Positions 26,601 through 39,448 of a stretch of 64,000 bases of DNA are shown here, piece after piece; within the stretch, counting starts at the first letter, position 1; each line of letters begins with the position of its first letter. The notes beneath the pieces are model-generated. The model made no database searches. It saw only the letters and a list, made by a program, of their open reading frames with translations, and had not been told where the DNA came from. The stretch lies in assembly GCA_028564675.1 (NCBI GenBank), contig JAOVVO010000427.1, positions 1-64,000 on the forward strand, written 5' to 3'. This DNA comes from Onchocerca lupi. Its lineage: Eukaryota > Nematoda > Chromadorea > Rhabditida > Onchocercidae. The position numbers and the translations under genes are program-made.

Positions 26601-27795
26601 CAGGAACAGTCGTTGACAGCACGATAACGAGTCCGTTGCGATTTGACTTTTATCTCTGTTCACATCGTGGTGCTATTGTATATTTCCTGTCTTTTTTATT
26701 TTTCATTTCTATTTCCTTCTAACGGTCACATAGTGATTGCAATATTTCGGTTTTCGCTGTTGCGATTTACTGCTAATTTACTGAATACTTGCACTTTCTG
26801 TTATCTAGAATTTATTGTGGTAGCTGTTCTAATGAGCACAATTTCTTCTGATGATACGTATAAGTGCAATAGCTGTTAAAATTTCATAGTACTTTATTTA
26901 CTAAGATGTATAGTATAAAGAATGGATGAATATACTATCTGAATTTTGTTGAAATTTAAGAACGTAGTTGTCATATAGCATTTCAGGGAACATCAAGGCC
27001 AGCTCATTACATTGTTCTCTATGATTCATGGCATTTATCTGCTGATGAATGGCAGGTTAGTTTTTGATTCTTGGCTAATTACATTTGAATTAATTGGTTG
27101 TTTATTATGTGGATATTTCGGCTCTATGAAAAGATTTCTGAACTTCGACTTAAAAGAATCTGTACTCTTCAGCAAATGGTTTATGCTTTATGCCACGTGT
27201 ATGCTCGATGCAATAAATCAGTTTCAATACCAGCACCTGTTTATTATGCTCATTTAGCCTGCGATCGAGCAAAGTATCTTTTGAAATATGCGTGAGTTTT
27301 CCGATTCAGAAATATAAATTTTTTAGTTTCTTTGATAATGAAATGAAGATTTGTTCAGGACTGTTGCAGTATTGATTTGAGAAATCTAGAAACCTTTTTT
27401 AGTTGCTATGCAGTTGCCTTTTACAATTACAAAATGAAGAGAGGCAACAAGGGCAGATTCAAATTTTTATATTAGTACACAGAAATCAAAAAATAAAACT
27501 AACGTTATTATCTGATTCACAATGGTGTTATTGATAAAGTTTTACATTGATGTGAGAATAAAACAGATGCGAATTTTCTGACATTTAAGAGATTTGAAAT
27601 TTTTGCATTTTGGACCATCTACTTTGCTAATTTATTAAATGTCGCTGCAGATTGCAAATACCACTTTTGATTCAGTTTTAATTATTCCAATATTTCAGAC
27701 GAATGGGTGAAGTATTAGGAAGTGATCTCAGTGTTCATATGCTTGAACAAAATTTTATTCTTAATCCGGATACCCCGAATATGTATTTCATATAA
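20116..27795 (+). CDS. Argonaute protein with intact D-E-D-H slicer residues (CSR-1-like, tentative)
   Basis: Small-RNA-guided Argonaute of about 945 residues. Exons: 20116-20176, 20509-20597, 20776-20948, ~21315-21520, 21746-21885, 22075-22226, 22445-22612, 22994-23069, 23150-23220, 23378-23529, 24017-24202, 24455-24609, 24700-24923, 25000-25177, 25398-25529, 25713-25844, 26093-26254, 26581-26677, 26987-27055, 27173-27291, 27699-27795. Domains: a short RG-rich start (MKGRGRGRAKES), N domain, PAZ around VEEYFNRYK and YPNLPILHCG, MID, PIWI. Catalytic residues visible: Asp in IGIDVTHPP, Glu in GMEIITYAVDAF, Asp in FRDGVSDSEF, His in YYAHLACDRAKY. The C-terminus MYFI fits the family. Phases agree everywhere except exon 3 to exon 4, where the strong donor at 20949 and the acceptor at 21314 do not fit together. 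Assignment to the CSR-1 clade rests only on the RG start and general look; WAGO-type loss of catalytic residues is excluded. Confidence 0.92.
23564..23599. repeat. 36-nt poly-T tract in an Argonaute intron
   Basis: Uninterrupted run of 36 T, starting about 35 nt after the donor of the exon ending at 23529, in the intron that follows the PAZ exons. It is preceded by a locally GC-richer stretch. Confidence 0.9.
26355..26420 (+). pseudogene. Decayed duplicate of an Argonaute PIWI exon inside an intron
   Basis: This intronic stretch aligns over about 65 nt with the start of the exon at 25713-25844. Examples are atatgctgtatctttt against atatgcagcatctttt, and aatgtataccgtgaatgtg against aacgtatgccgtggatgcg. 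Single-base insertions break the frame, and the second half of the exon is not recognisable. It looks like an old local duplication that never became, or no longer is, a usable exon. Confidence 0.7.
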
Positions 27796-30336
27796 CATTG
27801 TACATTACCAATTAAAAAAGGCACGGGTGCTAATATGAAATTTTATATCAGAAGTATCATTTTCATGTTGTTATCTTTGCATGTTTGGATGTTTTTTCAA
27901 ATTCAGAGTCTAAGATTATTGTATATGAAACATTTTATTATTTTCTATGCTGTTTATGAATATGCCTTCTTATTTTTTAGAATTTGAAGTTTTCTGCAGT
28001 GAGAATTTATAAAAATAAATTTTTATTGTGATTTGATTCTTGTCATTTAGATGAAGAGAGGTTTCATTGAATTCTTAAATTAGCATAGAGCAGAAAATTA
28101 ATTTTGATTATGCATAACTTCATATATGGTTCCACTTATTGTTCTTTTTTCTACTAAATGTCTGCATCGCTTGTGAAATGTGTAGACTGATGAGCTAACG
28201 CTTATTCCTACGGATCTTTTTTGCAAAAATAAAAACACTCTAAAGACTTCGTTCCGTTTTGTTGTAGTTAATGTATTTTTTAAACTGTGCTATTTGCTCT
28301 AACGAAGTCTTTTTTATGTGAAGTTTTCCAGCAGTCCATTCCTGAAAAATAGAATGTAGGATTCCCTCCTTTTCCTGGAAATGTTGCTTAACCAGATATA
28401 TGAACCGTTTGTTGTGTTGAATAATTTTTATTCTTTCAGTTCGATATTTCATCATTTAGCCTTATATTATCGTAGAAAAATCTGGCATTTGTTTTCAACT
28501 TATTTAATTTATGCTTTATGGTTATTAGAAACAAAATATCTTGTATTTTTCGAGCAACTCTGTGGTGATTGTTTGTCATAAAAACCGAAATATTTCTTTG
28601 TATTATAGAAATACCTTTGTATATGCAAATTTTTGACTTTTAGACTATAACAGATTGTAAATTGTGTGTTTTTATAGTAACATGGAGTAAAGATTTCACT
28701 ATAAAAAAGATTCTTATCTAAGGGAATTCATCGATATTCATTGATTCATTATGAACAATATTTACAACAAATAAAATTCATGTATCAAGGATTTCATTGC
28801 ACAACAAAATCATATATACAAATTCCAATCCCCAACAAAAAAGCTCTCCACAAACTACTTTCACCATAATTTTTTAGTGCAACGACGGGAACTATGTCAG
28901 CTAGCTTAATGGTGAATGTTGAATCTCGGCAAGGGAAGAGTTAGAACAACAAAATCATTTATACCAAATTCCAGTCCTTCCCCAAATTTCACTTTCATGA
29001 CATCGTTTAGTGAGAAATTTTTTTGGAAATTCATTTCGCGTATGATCTTGATTTGAAAGCAGCATGAATGTTATTCTGTAACAAGAAACATCATTTGTCA
29101 TGTTCCCAAATTTTTCTTTTCTATAAAAAGAATAGTCTTTTGAACAAGCATCGTAAATTATTTTTTTAACGGAACAGCAAAGATTACACGTTTGACAAGT
29201 TATTCAGAGTATGATTGCAAATTCGATAATTCAGTTGCATAGACAACCAATGGAAATGAACCCTACACGATCGACAGCGATTATCAGAAACTTTGTTTAA
29301 GAGCAAGAGAGAATGCTTGGTAATAAGTTTTGATAGAAGGTAGAGGAGAAATGATTTTTGATGCACATAAAGCATATACGATTAATATTTATTTGATCAC
29401 ATTATAGATAAAACCACAGTTATCCATAGACTTAGCTTATTCTCTCTCTTCTTTGTAAATTAATTCTATTTTTCTTGCCATTGTATTATTCATGCATGAA
29501 ATAGTCAGTTTTCTTATTGTTTCCATTCCTAATTTGATATCATTCTATTGAAAAGTTTTATGTGAAGAAAGTGTAACTCAGCGTTTCAATTGTTCTTAGA
29601 ACTTAATTTTTGATGCTGCTTCTCAAATATCTCAATGAGAATCACATTGTGTGCGTCGTCATATTTGTGTTAAAAAGAAAATCAGTCATCTTAATGTCAG
29701 TTCGCATTTTCACAAGATTTCTTTCCGATGAGAAACTAGAGACATATGCTTCTGATCCTCTGAGAAGGGAAGAAAAAAATCTTTGTTGTTTCTATATGCT
29801 CGCCTTACTACATGTGCGATTTTTTTCGGGAAAATTGTTGGAAGCAAAAAGATATTGCTCCTCACAGATTTTGCATAAAATATTTTTATTTAACAGATAT
29901 AGATGAGACAGCAGAGGAGACGGGTGAGGATGTGATCGTCACTGTAAAGTTCTTCATTTTAGCGAAAAGGGAAATGGAAGTTTTCTCACATTAAAGAATC
30001 GATTTTACTTGTATTTATCTTTGTCATATTTTTGGGATATTGTTCAACTCTGCTTCGCTGCTCCAATAATATTCCGGCGGCCCAGGTGAATAACATATAT
30101 TGTCTCTGGAAAAGTATCTTTTAAACTTTGAAGTCTTTCCCATTTTAAAAGGATATCTTGAGATGAGGCAACACTTCAGCAAGAGAATATTATGTGCTTC
30201 TATTATGCAGGTATCATCTGAACATTCCGTGACTGTCTACTTGCATGAAACTTTAGTGCTTCATTGATCACTTATGCGCAAAATCTTTCGTTTCCTGAAT
30301 GAGATCTTATTCGGTCTATGTCCTTCCCTGCTTAAT
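27796..30336. other. Intergenic between convergent genes
   Basis: 3' flanks of the Argonaute (+) and the hydroxylase (-). An AATAAA at 28014-28019 could serve as the Argonaute poly(A) signal. A roughly 33-nt imperfect direct repeat (acaacaaaatcatatatac and acaacaaaatcatttatac) starts near 28801 and 28948. A 71-codon minus-strand frame at 28240-28455 has no recognisable similarity. No gene is called. Confidence 0.5.
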
Positions 30337-33300
30337 TTACCTGTTACTGAGAGGAAAACTTTTAGAATAAGACTCAAAAATGAACAAAGATTGCTTTGGA
30401 ATGCAAAAATATGAATATGAAATCGGAAAAACTTCCTGCCTGAGAATATGATCTCCCAGAACCCAGTACATGAGATAATAATTGCACATCTCGTTATTAG
30501 CTGTATTTCCCACTGTGAATTCCTTATTTTCCTTGTTATTCAGTACGCAGCGAGCTGCCACCTGAAAAGGCTTGCTTACTCATATAATAAATTATAATTG
30601 TAAATTAATCGAAATACCGGATTTTAATCGAACGCTATACTATGATTTTATGTCTTTTCCAATATTTTTGTCAGTGAATTTAAAAATTTGATTCCATCTT
30701 GACTTTCAAAGGTTTTATTCTGCTCTTATTTTTGCACCTAATCTTTTTCTCCACTTCCCTGAATCTAATCGTTAACTTTCTACCAATTTGTTTAATGATT
30801 GAAGTTGGAATTGAAGAACTTACTTGAAAAATTAAAAATAAGAACAAGATTAAGAATAAGAGCAACAGTACTTTGCATTTTAATAGAACTGTTTAAAGAG
30901 TTTGAAAAACCAACTACATCGCCCTGCCGAATTGTGATATTTTTGTTGACTGACTGAAACATTTGTGGAAGGAGAGGATTTCGTTCGCCAATTAGTTCCC
31001 AGATATCTTGACCATACTGATTCTCGCGTACTACCCATCCACTAACCTGTTGCAATACTTATTTATCTAATTCTTTCACTTTAACTTATTCATAAAAGGA
31101 AATTAATAACAATCGAAAAAAAGTTTTGCTTATGAACTGTTCGAATCTAAAACTGAGAAAATCTAATTTAAAAGAAGAACAAGTAATATATGAAAACTTA
31201 AAATGTAAAATTTTTAATTCCCATCAATGGCGTTATTATTAGATTGTTATTTAAAGAAAAATCTTATGCAAATATCATAAATTAATTAAAAAAACTGACC
31301 TTTTCTCCGTGGCGATGAGTATGTGCACGGAATGCAAAAGGATGTATTTCAATATCTTCATCAACAATGCATGCAGTCTCGAATGTTTCTAAATTTGTCT
31401 GAGCATCCATATAATTAGATGGTAAAATGAAAAAAAAAAAAAGATCAAGATCAAATCTGAAGTTATGAGAAAATATTTTTAGAATTTGATACTATTCCAT
31501 CGCATTCTTTTACGCCGAAAAGACAGCAAATGTTACTATTTGAGAGCTTAAGATTTATCAATACTGATACCTCTCTTGTTTGGTGGTAACTTTCCGCCGG
31601 TTACCATCAACAAGGTGGACGCCCGTTTAGCTAACGGTCCAACTGTTGATTCGATACTTATACCAGAATAGTCAGGACCAAGTTTTTTTTTATAATGCAC
31701 CTGGAGTACGAGATATTGAATACCTGTATTTCCACCAACCTTGAATCCGACGCCTGAAAATTTTACGTTTTCCAATATTTCTGCTTTAACATTGGCTTAA
31801 AAAATTTCCACAAAGACTGTCATATTAGAAAAGTAAAAGCCACCGTAATCTTTTTCAAATGCCATGATGAATATTTAATTCATTGAACTGCTCAAATGAC
31901 TTTAGAAGAATAAGATATTCTTTACAGAAAAAAAATTCCAGTAAAAAGACGATCCGAATATTGAAATCTAAACAGGAAACAAAAATTTTCAAAGAAAAAG
32001 CTATTTATGCTTTTTATCAAGTCCACAAGGAATCGAGTACTGATTAAATTTCCAAGTTTGTTTCAGCTACTTCCCAAATCTTATATTTAATGTATATATC
32101 AAAAACGACTAAGTTCTATCTAAATAATCTAAACTTGCAATTTCTAACGATGAATCTTTTCTACATTGTCTAGTTTCGAAGTTATTTTACTCGAAAATTA
32201 TTTGCGATAAGCATTCGAAAAATTCTATATAGGCATTAAAGTATTGATTTTCATAGCATGTATCGCCTCAACTCTCTAACATAAAGTTTTCAATTTTTCT
32301 CGATCTTTCTCGGAATTTATCGTAGTGATATTATTCTCGTTTACTTGCAAATAACGCTTAGTCATCTTATATCTGAATTAATTCTTCTGGTCGGACTTTT
32401 ATTCGTCATCCTAATTTCCTCTCGTCTTCCTGGATTAAAAAATAGTAATATACATTCACATCGAATCAATATCAGAACTGCACTTAATTTTAAACAAATA
32501 GATGAATTTAAGTTATAAGGCATACCTTCTGGAAGGTATAAATCAGGTGCGTCCCTACCCCACCCGTACAATATGCTCGGCTGACCGATACATACTGGAG
32601 CTCGTTGAAAGTTTGGTCCAGCTGATGTCATATCTCCACAGTCCCTGAAATATTGTCATATTTCGTTATAAACTTAAATGAATCATTGTATAAGATGAAA
32701 TGGTCTGTTGTGCTGCAACTTTGAGGTTTGCTTTATTTAAACAAAACATAAAAGAAAAGACAAGGATATGAACTGAGGTTAATAGGTCACTATTAAAAAA
32801 CTGACCAAATGACCTCGTCACTCCCTGGTAGACCACATCCAAACAGCAACATATGATGAGCCTTCTGCATTGTTGCAAAAGGCTTATATCCAACTGAAAA
32901 TAACACACATGAAAGCGAACTTTACATATAGGTAGATTGTCTGATGGGGTGAATCGATTTCGTTTACTTTCAAAAAGCTGTTTTAATAAAAACATGTAAA
33001 ACTGTCTCTTTTTCATTAGCTCAATTTACAAAGGATTGAAATTCCGTAAAGTATTATGTAAAAAGTGAGCTAACCAATATAATGTTCTACAGTGGAATCG
33101 ATTTCAATCGCTGTACACAAGTAAGAATCGTTCTGAAAGCGAATGGTTGGGTTAAAAGATTGATAGAATTAAATGATTCTCAATTAGTAATAATTTCAGA
33201 CTCTAGTTTGTTGATCTAATGAAGACTACTTTCATTTAAGTAAGGCCAAAATTCAAATCCGCTCTCAGAAAAGCCTTTCTTCGACCAAGGTATTTTTAAA

Positions 33301-34115
33301 CATTCTTTCTATTATTCCTCGTCCATATGATTTTTTCCTTTTTTTCGTAAGCCATATCTCTTTTATTTTTAAATACATGTAAATTTTAATGATGCACTTC
33401 AATTCTTTTTATTTCTACTGTTGCATGAATTCACTTAAAAATAAAAGTACTGTAAATGGAAGTGCCAAAAATTCGATTATCCCCTCTAATGCTTATTCTA
33501 AGCTTTTTAATTGAAAAAAATGATTAATGTGTCCTATCTTTTTTTCTTCTTTGTAATATTGAAAAAGAAACTGAATTCAAAGCAAAGAGTTTTCTGAATA
33601 GTTTTCAAACATTCTATACAGAAATATTATTCTGAAGCATATAGCAGATAGATTTTATCAATAGCAAAAACCGAAGAAAGTGCAGGAATTAAAACTTCTC
33701 TCGATGCATGGAAATGCATGATTTCTTGTTATAGAAATCACTTTCAAATCAGGAAATGTCGTGACAAATAAAGTGGATGAGAAGAATGGTTTTAAAAATC
33801 CCTCGGACTTTTCAAATCAATTTTTGCAATATGATTAGGTATAGGTGTGAAAAATCCTAAAAATTTTCAGATTGTTATTCAATGTTAAAACAAAAAGACC
33901 AAGATGAAGCTAAGCTAAAAAGGCCATAATACCAGTTGGATTTTGTACAGGCAGATTTAACTTACCATAACTGGTTCAGCTCCAGGCATTCTTAGTTCAG
34001 TGATTTCATTGGCGATCGTTATTTGGTAAATATTTAATGATAATAATGGAAGAAGCAAAAAAGAGAACTTGCAATTTAAGAACAACATTTTGCTTAGGAA
34101 TGAATCCTCGATCAT
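30337..34115 (-). CDS. pghm-1: Peptidylglycine alpha-hydroxylating monooxygenase (monofunctional PHM)
   Basis: Copper enzyme that hydroxylates C-terminal glycine of neuropeptide precursors, the first step of peptide amidation, in the secretory pathway. Exons: 33966-34115, 33075-33132, 32806-32893, 32526-32644, 31571-31753, 31300-31388, 30915-31046, 30337-30561; phases agree. The N-terminus from Met at 34115 or 34088 has a hydrophobic signal (FSFLLLPLLSLNIY) followed by LRMPGAEPVM. CuH ligands: two His in KAHHMLLFGCG and one in LQVHYKKK. CuM ligands: HTH in FRAHTHRHGEK and Met in NNEMCNYYLMYW. The structural DCGDMTS and GIQYLVLQVHY motifs are present. It ends about 48 residues after the Met ligand with no lyase (PAL) domain, as in the C. 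elegans monofunctional enzyme; length about 350 residues. No internal breaks seen. Confidence 0.93.
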
Positions 34116-37100
34116 CGCTATTCTGGTTGACCAAAGAGGCGTAGTCCTAGCAATTTCACTCTTTGCTATTGCTAGTCTTCTTATTGATTTGTATGACTGA
34201 GCCTAGACTCTTTTACATCGGACTTTCCAAAGCATTGGCTGCACTTGATAAATGGAGAAAGACTTTATTAGAAAAACGTTGCATATTTTATGAACATATT
34301 TTATTGATATTGCTATCCTTAATGAACTTTGGTGCTTTAACTGCAATGAAGCAGGAAAATTGCTTTCAAGGATAATTCGTGTTGATTGTAGAAGTTAGCA
34401 TGGATATTGTCTAGAAACACATTATCTCGTATCTCGAGTTTTAAATTATATCCTTGCTAGAATTGGCTGAATAAACTAATTTGGTTGCGGACTATAATGA
34501 ACTTATAAGCTTCTATTTTATTCATCCATTCCTTTAAAACCTTTACATTTGGTGTGAGAAATAAATTTGGAAAAGAATGCAAAAAAATAAGTTTGTCCAG
34601 ATTTTCCCTAACTTGTATCCTATTTTAAGTTTTAAAAAATCCTAGGCTATCTGCAATAAGAACTGCAAAATAGATCTTCTAAGCAAATGGATGAATTAAT
34701 TCCCTACTAATTGCTTAAGATACAGCTAGACAGATTCTGGCCAGATCTATTTCAATTAAAGAAGAAACTATAAACGGCTTTAGCAAAGGCCAGTGGAAGG
34801 CTAGAATGAAATAGCAATAGACGTATTTACTCAAAGATGAAAGTCTGTTCCAGGATAATGGGAATTTATTAATTACCATTTTCACGCAAAGAAGATTGCT
34901 CTTAGACCTGACAAAATCAATGAAAGGAAGTTTCTCTGTTTATTATATCGACAATTTCTATTTTCCAATTCGATGAAAAATTTGAAGTGTATAGGACTCT
35001 TCTTTTTTAATTATTAGACTTTACAACCATTTTCTCATAAAGTCTTGGTTCAAAATTCTTCAAGTACATCATTGGCTAAGTCATGCTATACAAATATAAT
35101 TCACTGATAATTTGTTTAATGAAAAGTGATAATATCACATTTTTTCGATTATTTATGAGCGAAATATTCTCAGTTCTCAAATGTAACAAACTAAATTGCA
35201 GCCTTTGGACATGCAATGATTCCTTTGTATGAAGCATCTGGCGTTAGAAAACTCATCGATATCGTATTTTCTAGTTTTTCACATTTAAATAATGCATAAC
35301 AAATCTGCGGGAAAAGATTCCAGTATTCTGCACATTTTGCTATAGCTAAAGACATAGAACTGCTTATTTAAAAGCTTCTGTAATGAATTGCTTGTTCCAA
35401 ATTTTCTGAAATTTTGAAATGATCGAGATTCTGTAATTTATGGAGTCTAGGACATTCCCAGAAAGCGTTGGGATTTTTTTTAACGATTATAACAAGTCAG
35501 TATCGATCGCACTTTTGTGATTCCTTTTGGTTGTCAAGTGCCGAATGGATTCCCTTCTCTCTTAACTGAATATGGCGATTCACTAATCCTATAGTCATCA
35601 TTATCGTTGAAGTTCAATAATCATGAAAATTATCACGGAAATTTAGAATTAATTAATCTAATGAATAGTATCAATATTATACTTCTTTAAAAATATTTTT
35701 AGCTGGAGCTTTATAAACATCTCTGCTGTCATTTACTTTTTAACGTATCACCACGTTTCTGGATTTCAAGAAACTAGAATGAAGAAATGGTTCTTATTGA
35801 ATCCCCAAATTAATTTCAATTATGGATCAACTGAAAACACAGATTCACACCCAGTTCATGTAGATTTCTATCCTAACCTACGATCACATTCTTCCTTTTT
35901 GAAACTTTGGCACTAACGATTGTCCCCACACTGCTTTATTGTACAGTACAAATGAAGGAAATCTCTACAAAGATTTCTTTCTCCACAAGTGGTCATGCAC
36001 TATTTTTTCTCTACAAAATCACTTTATTGAATAATATTCATACTGCTGATACTAAAAGGTATCTTAGAAATTTCCATTAAATTGAAGCACTACTGCAAAA
36101 TATTCCTTATATTATTGAAGAAAATAGAAAGTTAAAGCTACCATGTCCTTTTTCTTCGCCAATTTATCCAAATTACCAATTCAGACTTTAATTCAATATT
36201 TCCGGATGGAAGTACCAGAATAAAACAAAATAATTGAAAAGAATCCAACTATTATCATATCTGATCTCTTATGTAAGTATCAGTTATAGGACGATGAGAA
36301 AAATGACAATTCAGACTTCAATGATGAACCTTTCATCGAATATTTTAGAACTCACACTAATAAATTTCAGCTCGGATCACAGCTCGGATCACGCGAGTAA
36401 TTACCAACGGTAAACATTAATGAGATGCAGGAAATCAGACTTGAAACATTCATAAAACGCTAGAATATATGCTTACGTAACTAGTTAGGAATCTTTATAA
36501 CAGTAATATTTCATGTATGTTTGCAGCTTTAATAATTCTTGACAAATATTATGAAGAGATCAGAGATACTGGCGATAATACAGCATAATGTGAAGCATTA
36601 AGTAAATTTTTGCTTTGCAATTGCAACTCATTCAACATTATTTCAAAGAACAAATGTTCCCATCATCTGAAATAGTAAGCAACATGCCAAATCAACTTTA
36701 CGTTTCCAGTTCAATAATACTACCAAAAGTCAACATTAACATCCAGATTACGTTTCTTTCATCAGTGCGTGTTTGCGTATATGAGAGAATTTTTTTCTTC
36801 ATCATATTTAGAGCAAAAATCTGTATTTCAAATATTATGAAACATTATATGAATTATTACACTGCACTGATTAATAACAGTTCGATTTAATTACAAGAAA
36901 ATAAAAATGCGAAAAAAGCGATCACAATATTATAATAATCAGAACCATTTATTTGGAAATACATGTATTTCATGAACAATTTAAAATTAAACAACATTAA
37001 AGTTTTGAGAACTTTTGATTAAATTTTAATATTGTAACTTCAAACCATCATGTAAACGAACGACATAATGCCAAGGAATTTTTTAAGACAACAAACCATA

Positions 37101-37319
37101 ACTGCCATTAATTTGACATATTTCTTCCAAATATCAATTATAAAAACGTTTGATGTTAATAGGAGTAAGTGCTAGTTTTAGGATGCAGTTTTCTCATTTT
37201 CTTTGCTGATCCTATCGGAATTTGATCATTTTTGAAATTGTCGCTTTTTCAGAAAATCCTAAAAACTAGTAGAAAAGAGAGTTCATGCTGCAAAAGAAAT
37301 ACAAGCAGAAGCAGAAACA
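34116..37319. other. Intergenic, no gene seen
   Basis: Three kilobases of AT-rich DNA with only short frames lacking family similarity. A perfect 12-nt tandem duplication (agctcggatcac twice) lies at 36369-36392. The missing 3'-terminal exon of the CSRNP-type gene may be in the right-hand part, but I could not identify it. Confidence 0.5.
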
Positions 37320-37421
37320 TCAATCATCAAAACTCAAACGCATAAAGAAATGATTCAACTGAAAAACAATAAAAAAAGTATATGAGAAAGTAGAAAGAAA
37401 AAATGTGAAATAAGAACAGAC

Positions 37422-39257
37422 CTTTTGATATTGAGATGCTTGCGTACGCACAAGAGTTGAGTAGAAATGCGAACGAACAACTGCTTCGTCAAATTCGCGA
37501 CGACCAAAGATATTATTGCAATCTGTAGCTGTGCAAGTACATGGAAAGGACGGCCGATCCACCTGAAATATTATAAATTGTAAAAAATACAACAAACTGC
37601 ACAGTTAGCAACACGCATAGTAGTATTCAGCAACAATTAATCTTTTAATTCTAGTAAAATCTCTTACAAAACTTCATAACAAAAAATAAAGAAAAATAAC
37701 AACTCTAAACCGTAAATTATTTTCATGAAAACATCGAAAAAAGTTACAGTTCATCCTTTTGAATATCGTTCAAATCAATCCAGTATGATAAAAAACCAAC
37801 AAACAGATTGGAGAGATATGCAGTAATTTTGCTGAAATAACAAAAGACCTTACCAAGCATTCGATACCATTTCTAGAACATTCACAAGTTTCGGGTGAGC
37901 ATGGTAAAATACCACATGAACAACCACAATGTTTTCGACTTTCTCGTATAACATCACAGATCGCTTGGTCATCCTTGAAATAAGATTGGACTTCTTTCAA
38001 AAAATTTTCAAGAAACAAAAAATTTAGAGAAACAAATGGGAACAAATGGAACAGTTTAAGAAATATTCTGCTCATTTTATATATTCATTCATATCATATC
38101 ATGGCTCGTGAGTGTAAATCATTTCGAACACGATAAATACATATTATTGTAGTATTAAAAACTTGAGGCAAAGGCTGACCTTCATAAATTTTTTGAAACC
38201 TGCATTCTTCAATTTAAGTAATCTAATTCTTTGACCAAGCGGACGGAAATATTTCTTTACTATGAAAATATTATCTTTTTCATTTTCTTCTTTTATCTAA
38301 AATTAAAAAATTTAGATCGAGAGGAGGAAAAAAAAGAGCGCTGTCATTAACACAAAGTTGCTTTCTTCAAAAGTTAAAAACATACGTTGTCAATATGTCT
38401 TGACACACTATCTGGAATATTTATCGAAGAAATCCTTTCAGATATTTTTGATCCCCTACTCTCTACATTTGTGATTGCTTTCATTTTTGATAACGTTTGA
38501 TCTCTTGTGTCATCACCAATTCGTAGTTTTTTTGCTGTAGCGTTTTCGTCAAATGTTTTGTAATATCCTCGTTTACGTCTAGTTGGCATTGTACCCACCC
38601 GCTCAACCGAACCTTTCGCAGATAGTTTGTAATCTTGCGACTAAAAAAGAAATAACTGAGTAAAAATCGAAATATGAGATTTAAATACTAAATCTGAATT
38701 AAAAGACGTAAAGAACGTATTACAGCGTGTACTACTAACGAACAAATATTGATATCAGAAGTTTAGTATAAAAGTAAAGGACTTGCTAAACATATAACAA
38801 TCCCTAAAATAAAAAAATCGAATAATAAAAAGAAGTAATCTTTGATAACAAGAGAACGTAGCAACAAAAACCTTAGTTATGTCATCATTGGTCATATTAT
38901 TGCAGAGTGCAACTTCATGTGTATCAAAATGTTTCTTCTGCATTCCTGCAATCAAAACTTGAAAGATTGAAGCATTTGAAGAAAACTTGTTAATAAATTG
39001 ATTTTCCACAAGTACAATTAATGAAACGTATTTCTCTTATAAAAATAAAACATAGACCACTAAAACACGTAGGAATACTTTTTCCCGTAGGAATAACAAA
39101 ACATAATTTTTGATGATCCAGAAAGGATACATGATGTAAACGTAAACTGAAAAGCAAACCAAGTGCGATGCCACCAGATGACGGAACAACATCAAATCCT
39201 TGTGTCCTCTCGAAAAGATAGATTTTCACATTTTCAAATCGTACTCCTTTTTTACGC
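37422..39257 (-). CDS. CSRNP/AXUD1-family cysteine/serine-rich nuclear protein (both ends incomplete)
   Basis: Metazoan nuclear protein of the CSRNP (AXUD1) family, implicated in transcription and growth control. Exons: 39160-39257, 38872-38945, 38386-38640, 38200-38296, 37854-37993, 37422-37562; phases agree. Conserved blocks in order: KKGVRFENVKIYLFERTQGF, VPSSGGIALGM, a basic linker MPTRRKRGYYKTF, FRPLGQRIRLLKLKNAEV, then the hallmark cysteine region HCGCSCGILPCSPETCECSR, ECLVDRPSFPCTCTATDC, IFGRREFDEAVVRSHF. The first exon was not resolved; an ATG at 39448 after a pyrimidine-AG site is a candidate but its donor phase does not fit simply. After 37422 a donor (GTCTG) is present but the next exon was not found; reading through gives a stop at 37320. 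Confidence 0.88.
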
Positions 39258-39448
39258 CTATAAATGATCGTCCTTTTTTCTGATAATAATGTTGCCGATT
39301 TAATTAGCAAAAAACATCTCACAATCTGATATTTAAGAATAATCGGCAAATGATCAACGACAATGGCAACAGTATATATAACCAATGAAACGAATGCCCT
39401 TAAACTTTCCTTAATGCAACTTTCAAAATCATTAAATATCACTTCCAT

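Noticed and set aside
28240..28455. 71-codon minus-strand frame with charged, protein-like composition
   Set aside because: No recognisable family, no flanking exons and no neighbouring gene that needs it. It could be real, but I cannot support it.
31138..31150. GTTCGAATC resembling a tRNA B box
   Set aside because: No cloverleaf, A box or acceptor stem could be built around it. It lies in an intron of the hydroxylase gene.
31300..31400. Apparent frameshift in the hydroxylase before the HTH copper-ligand exon
   Set aside because: The acceptor AG at 31390-31389 gives the correct phase and a conserved junction (PPNKRETFETAC).
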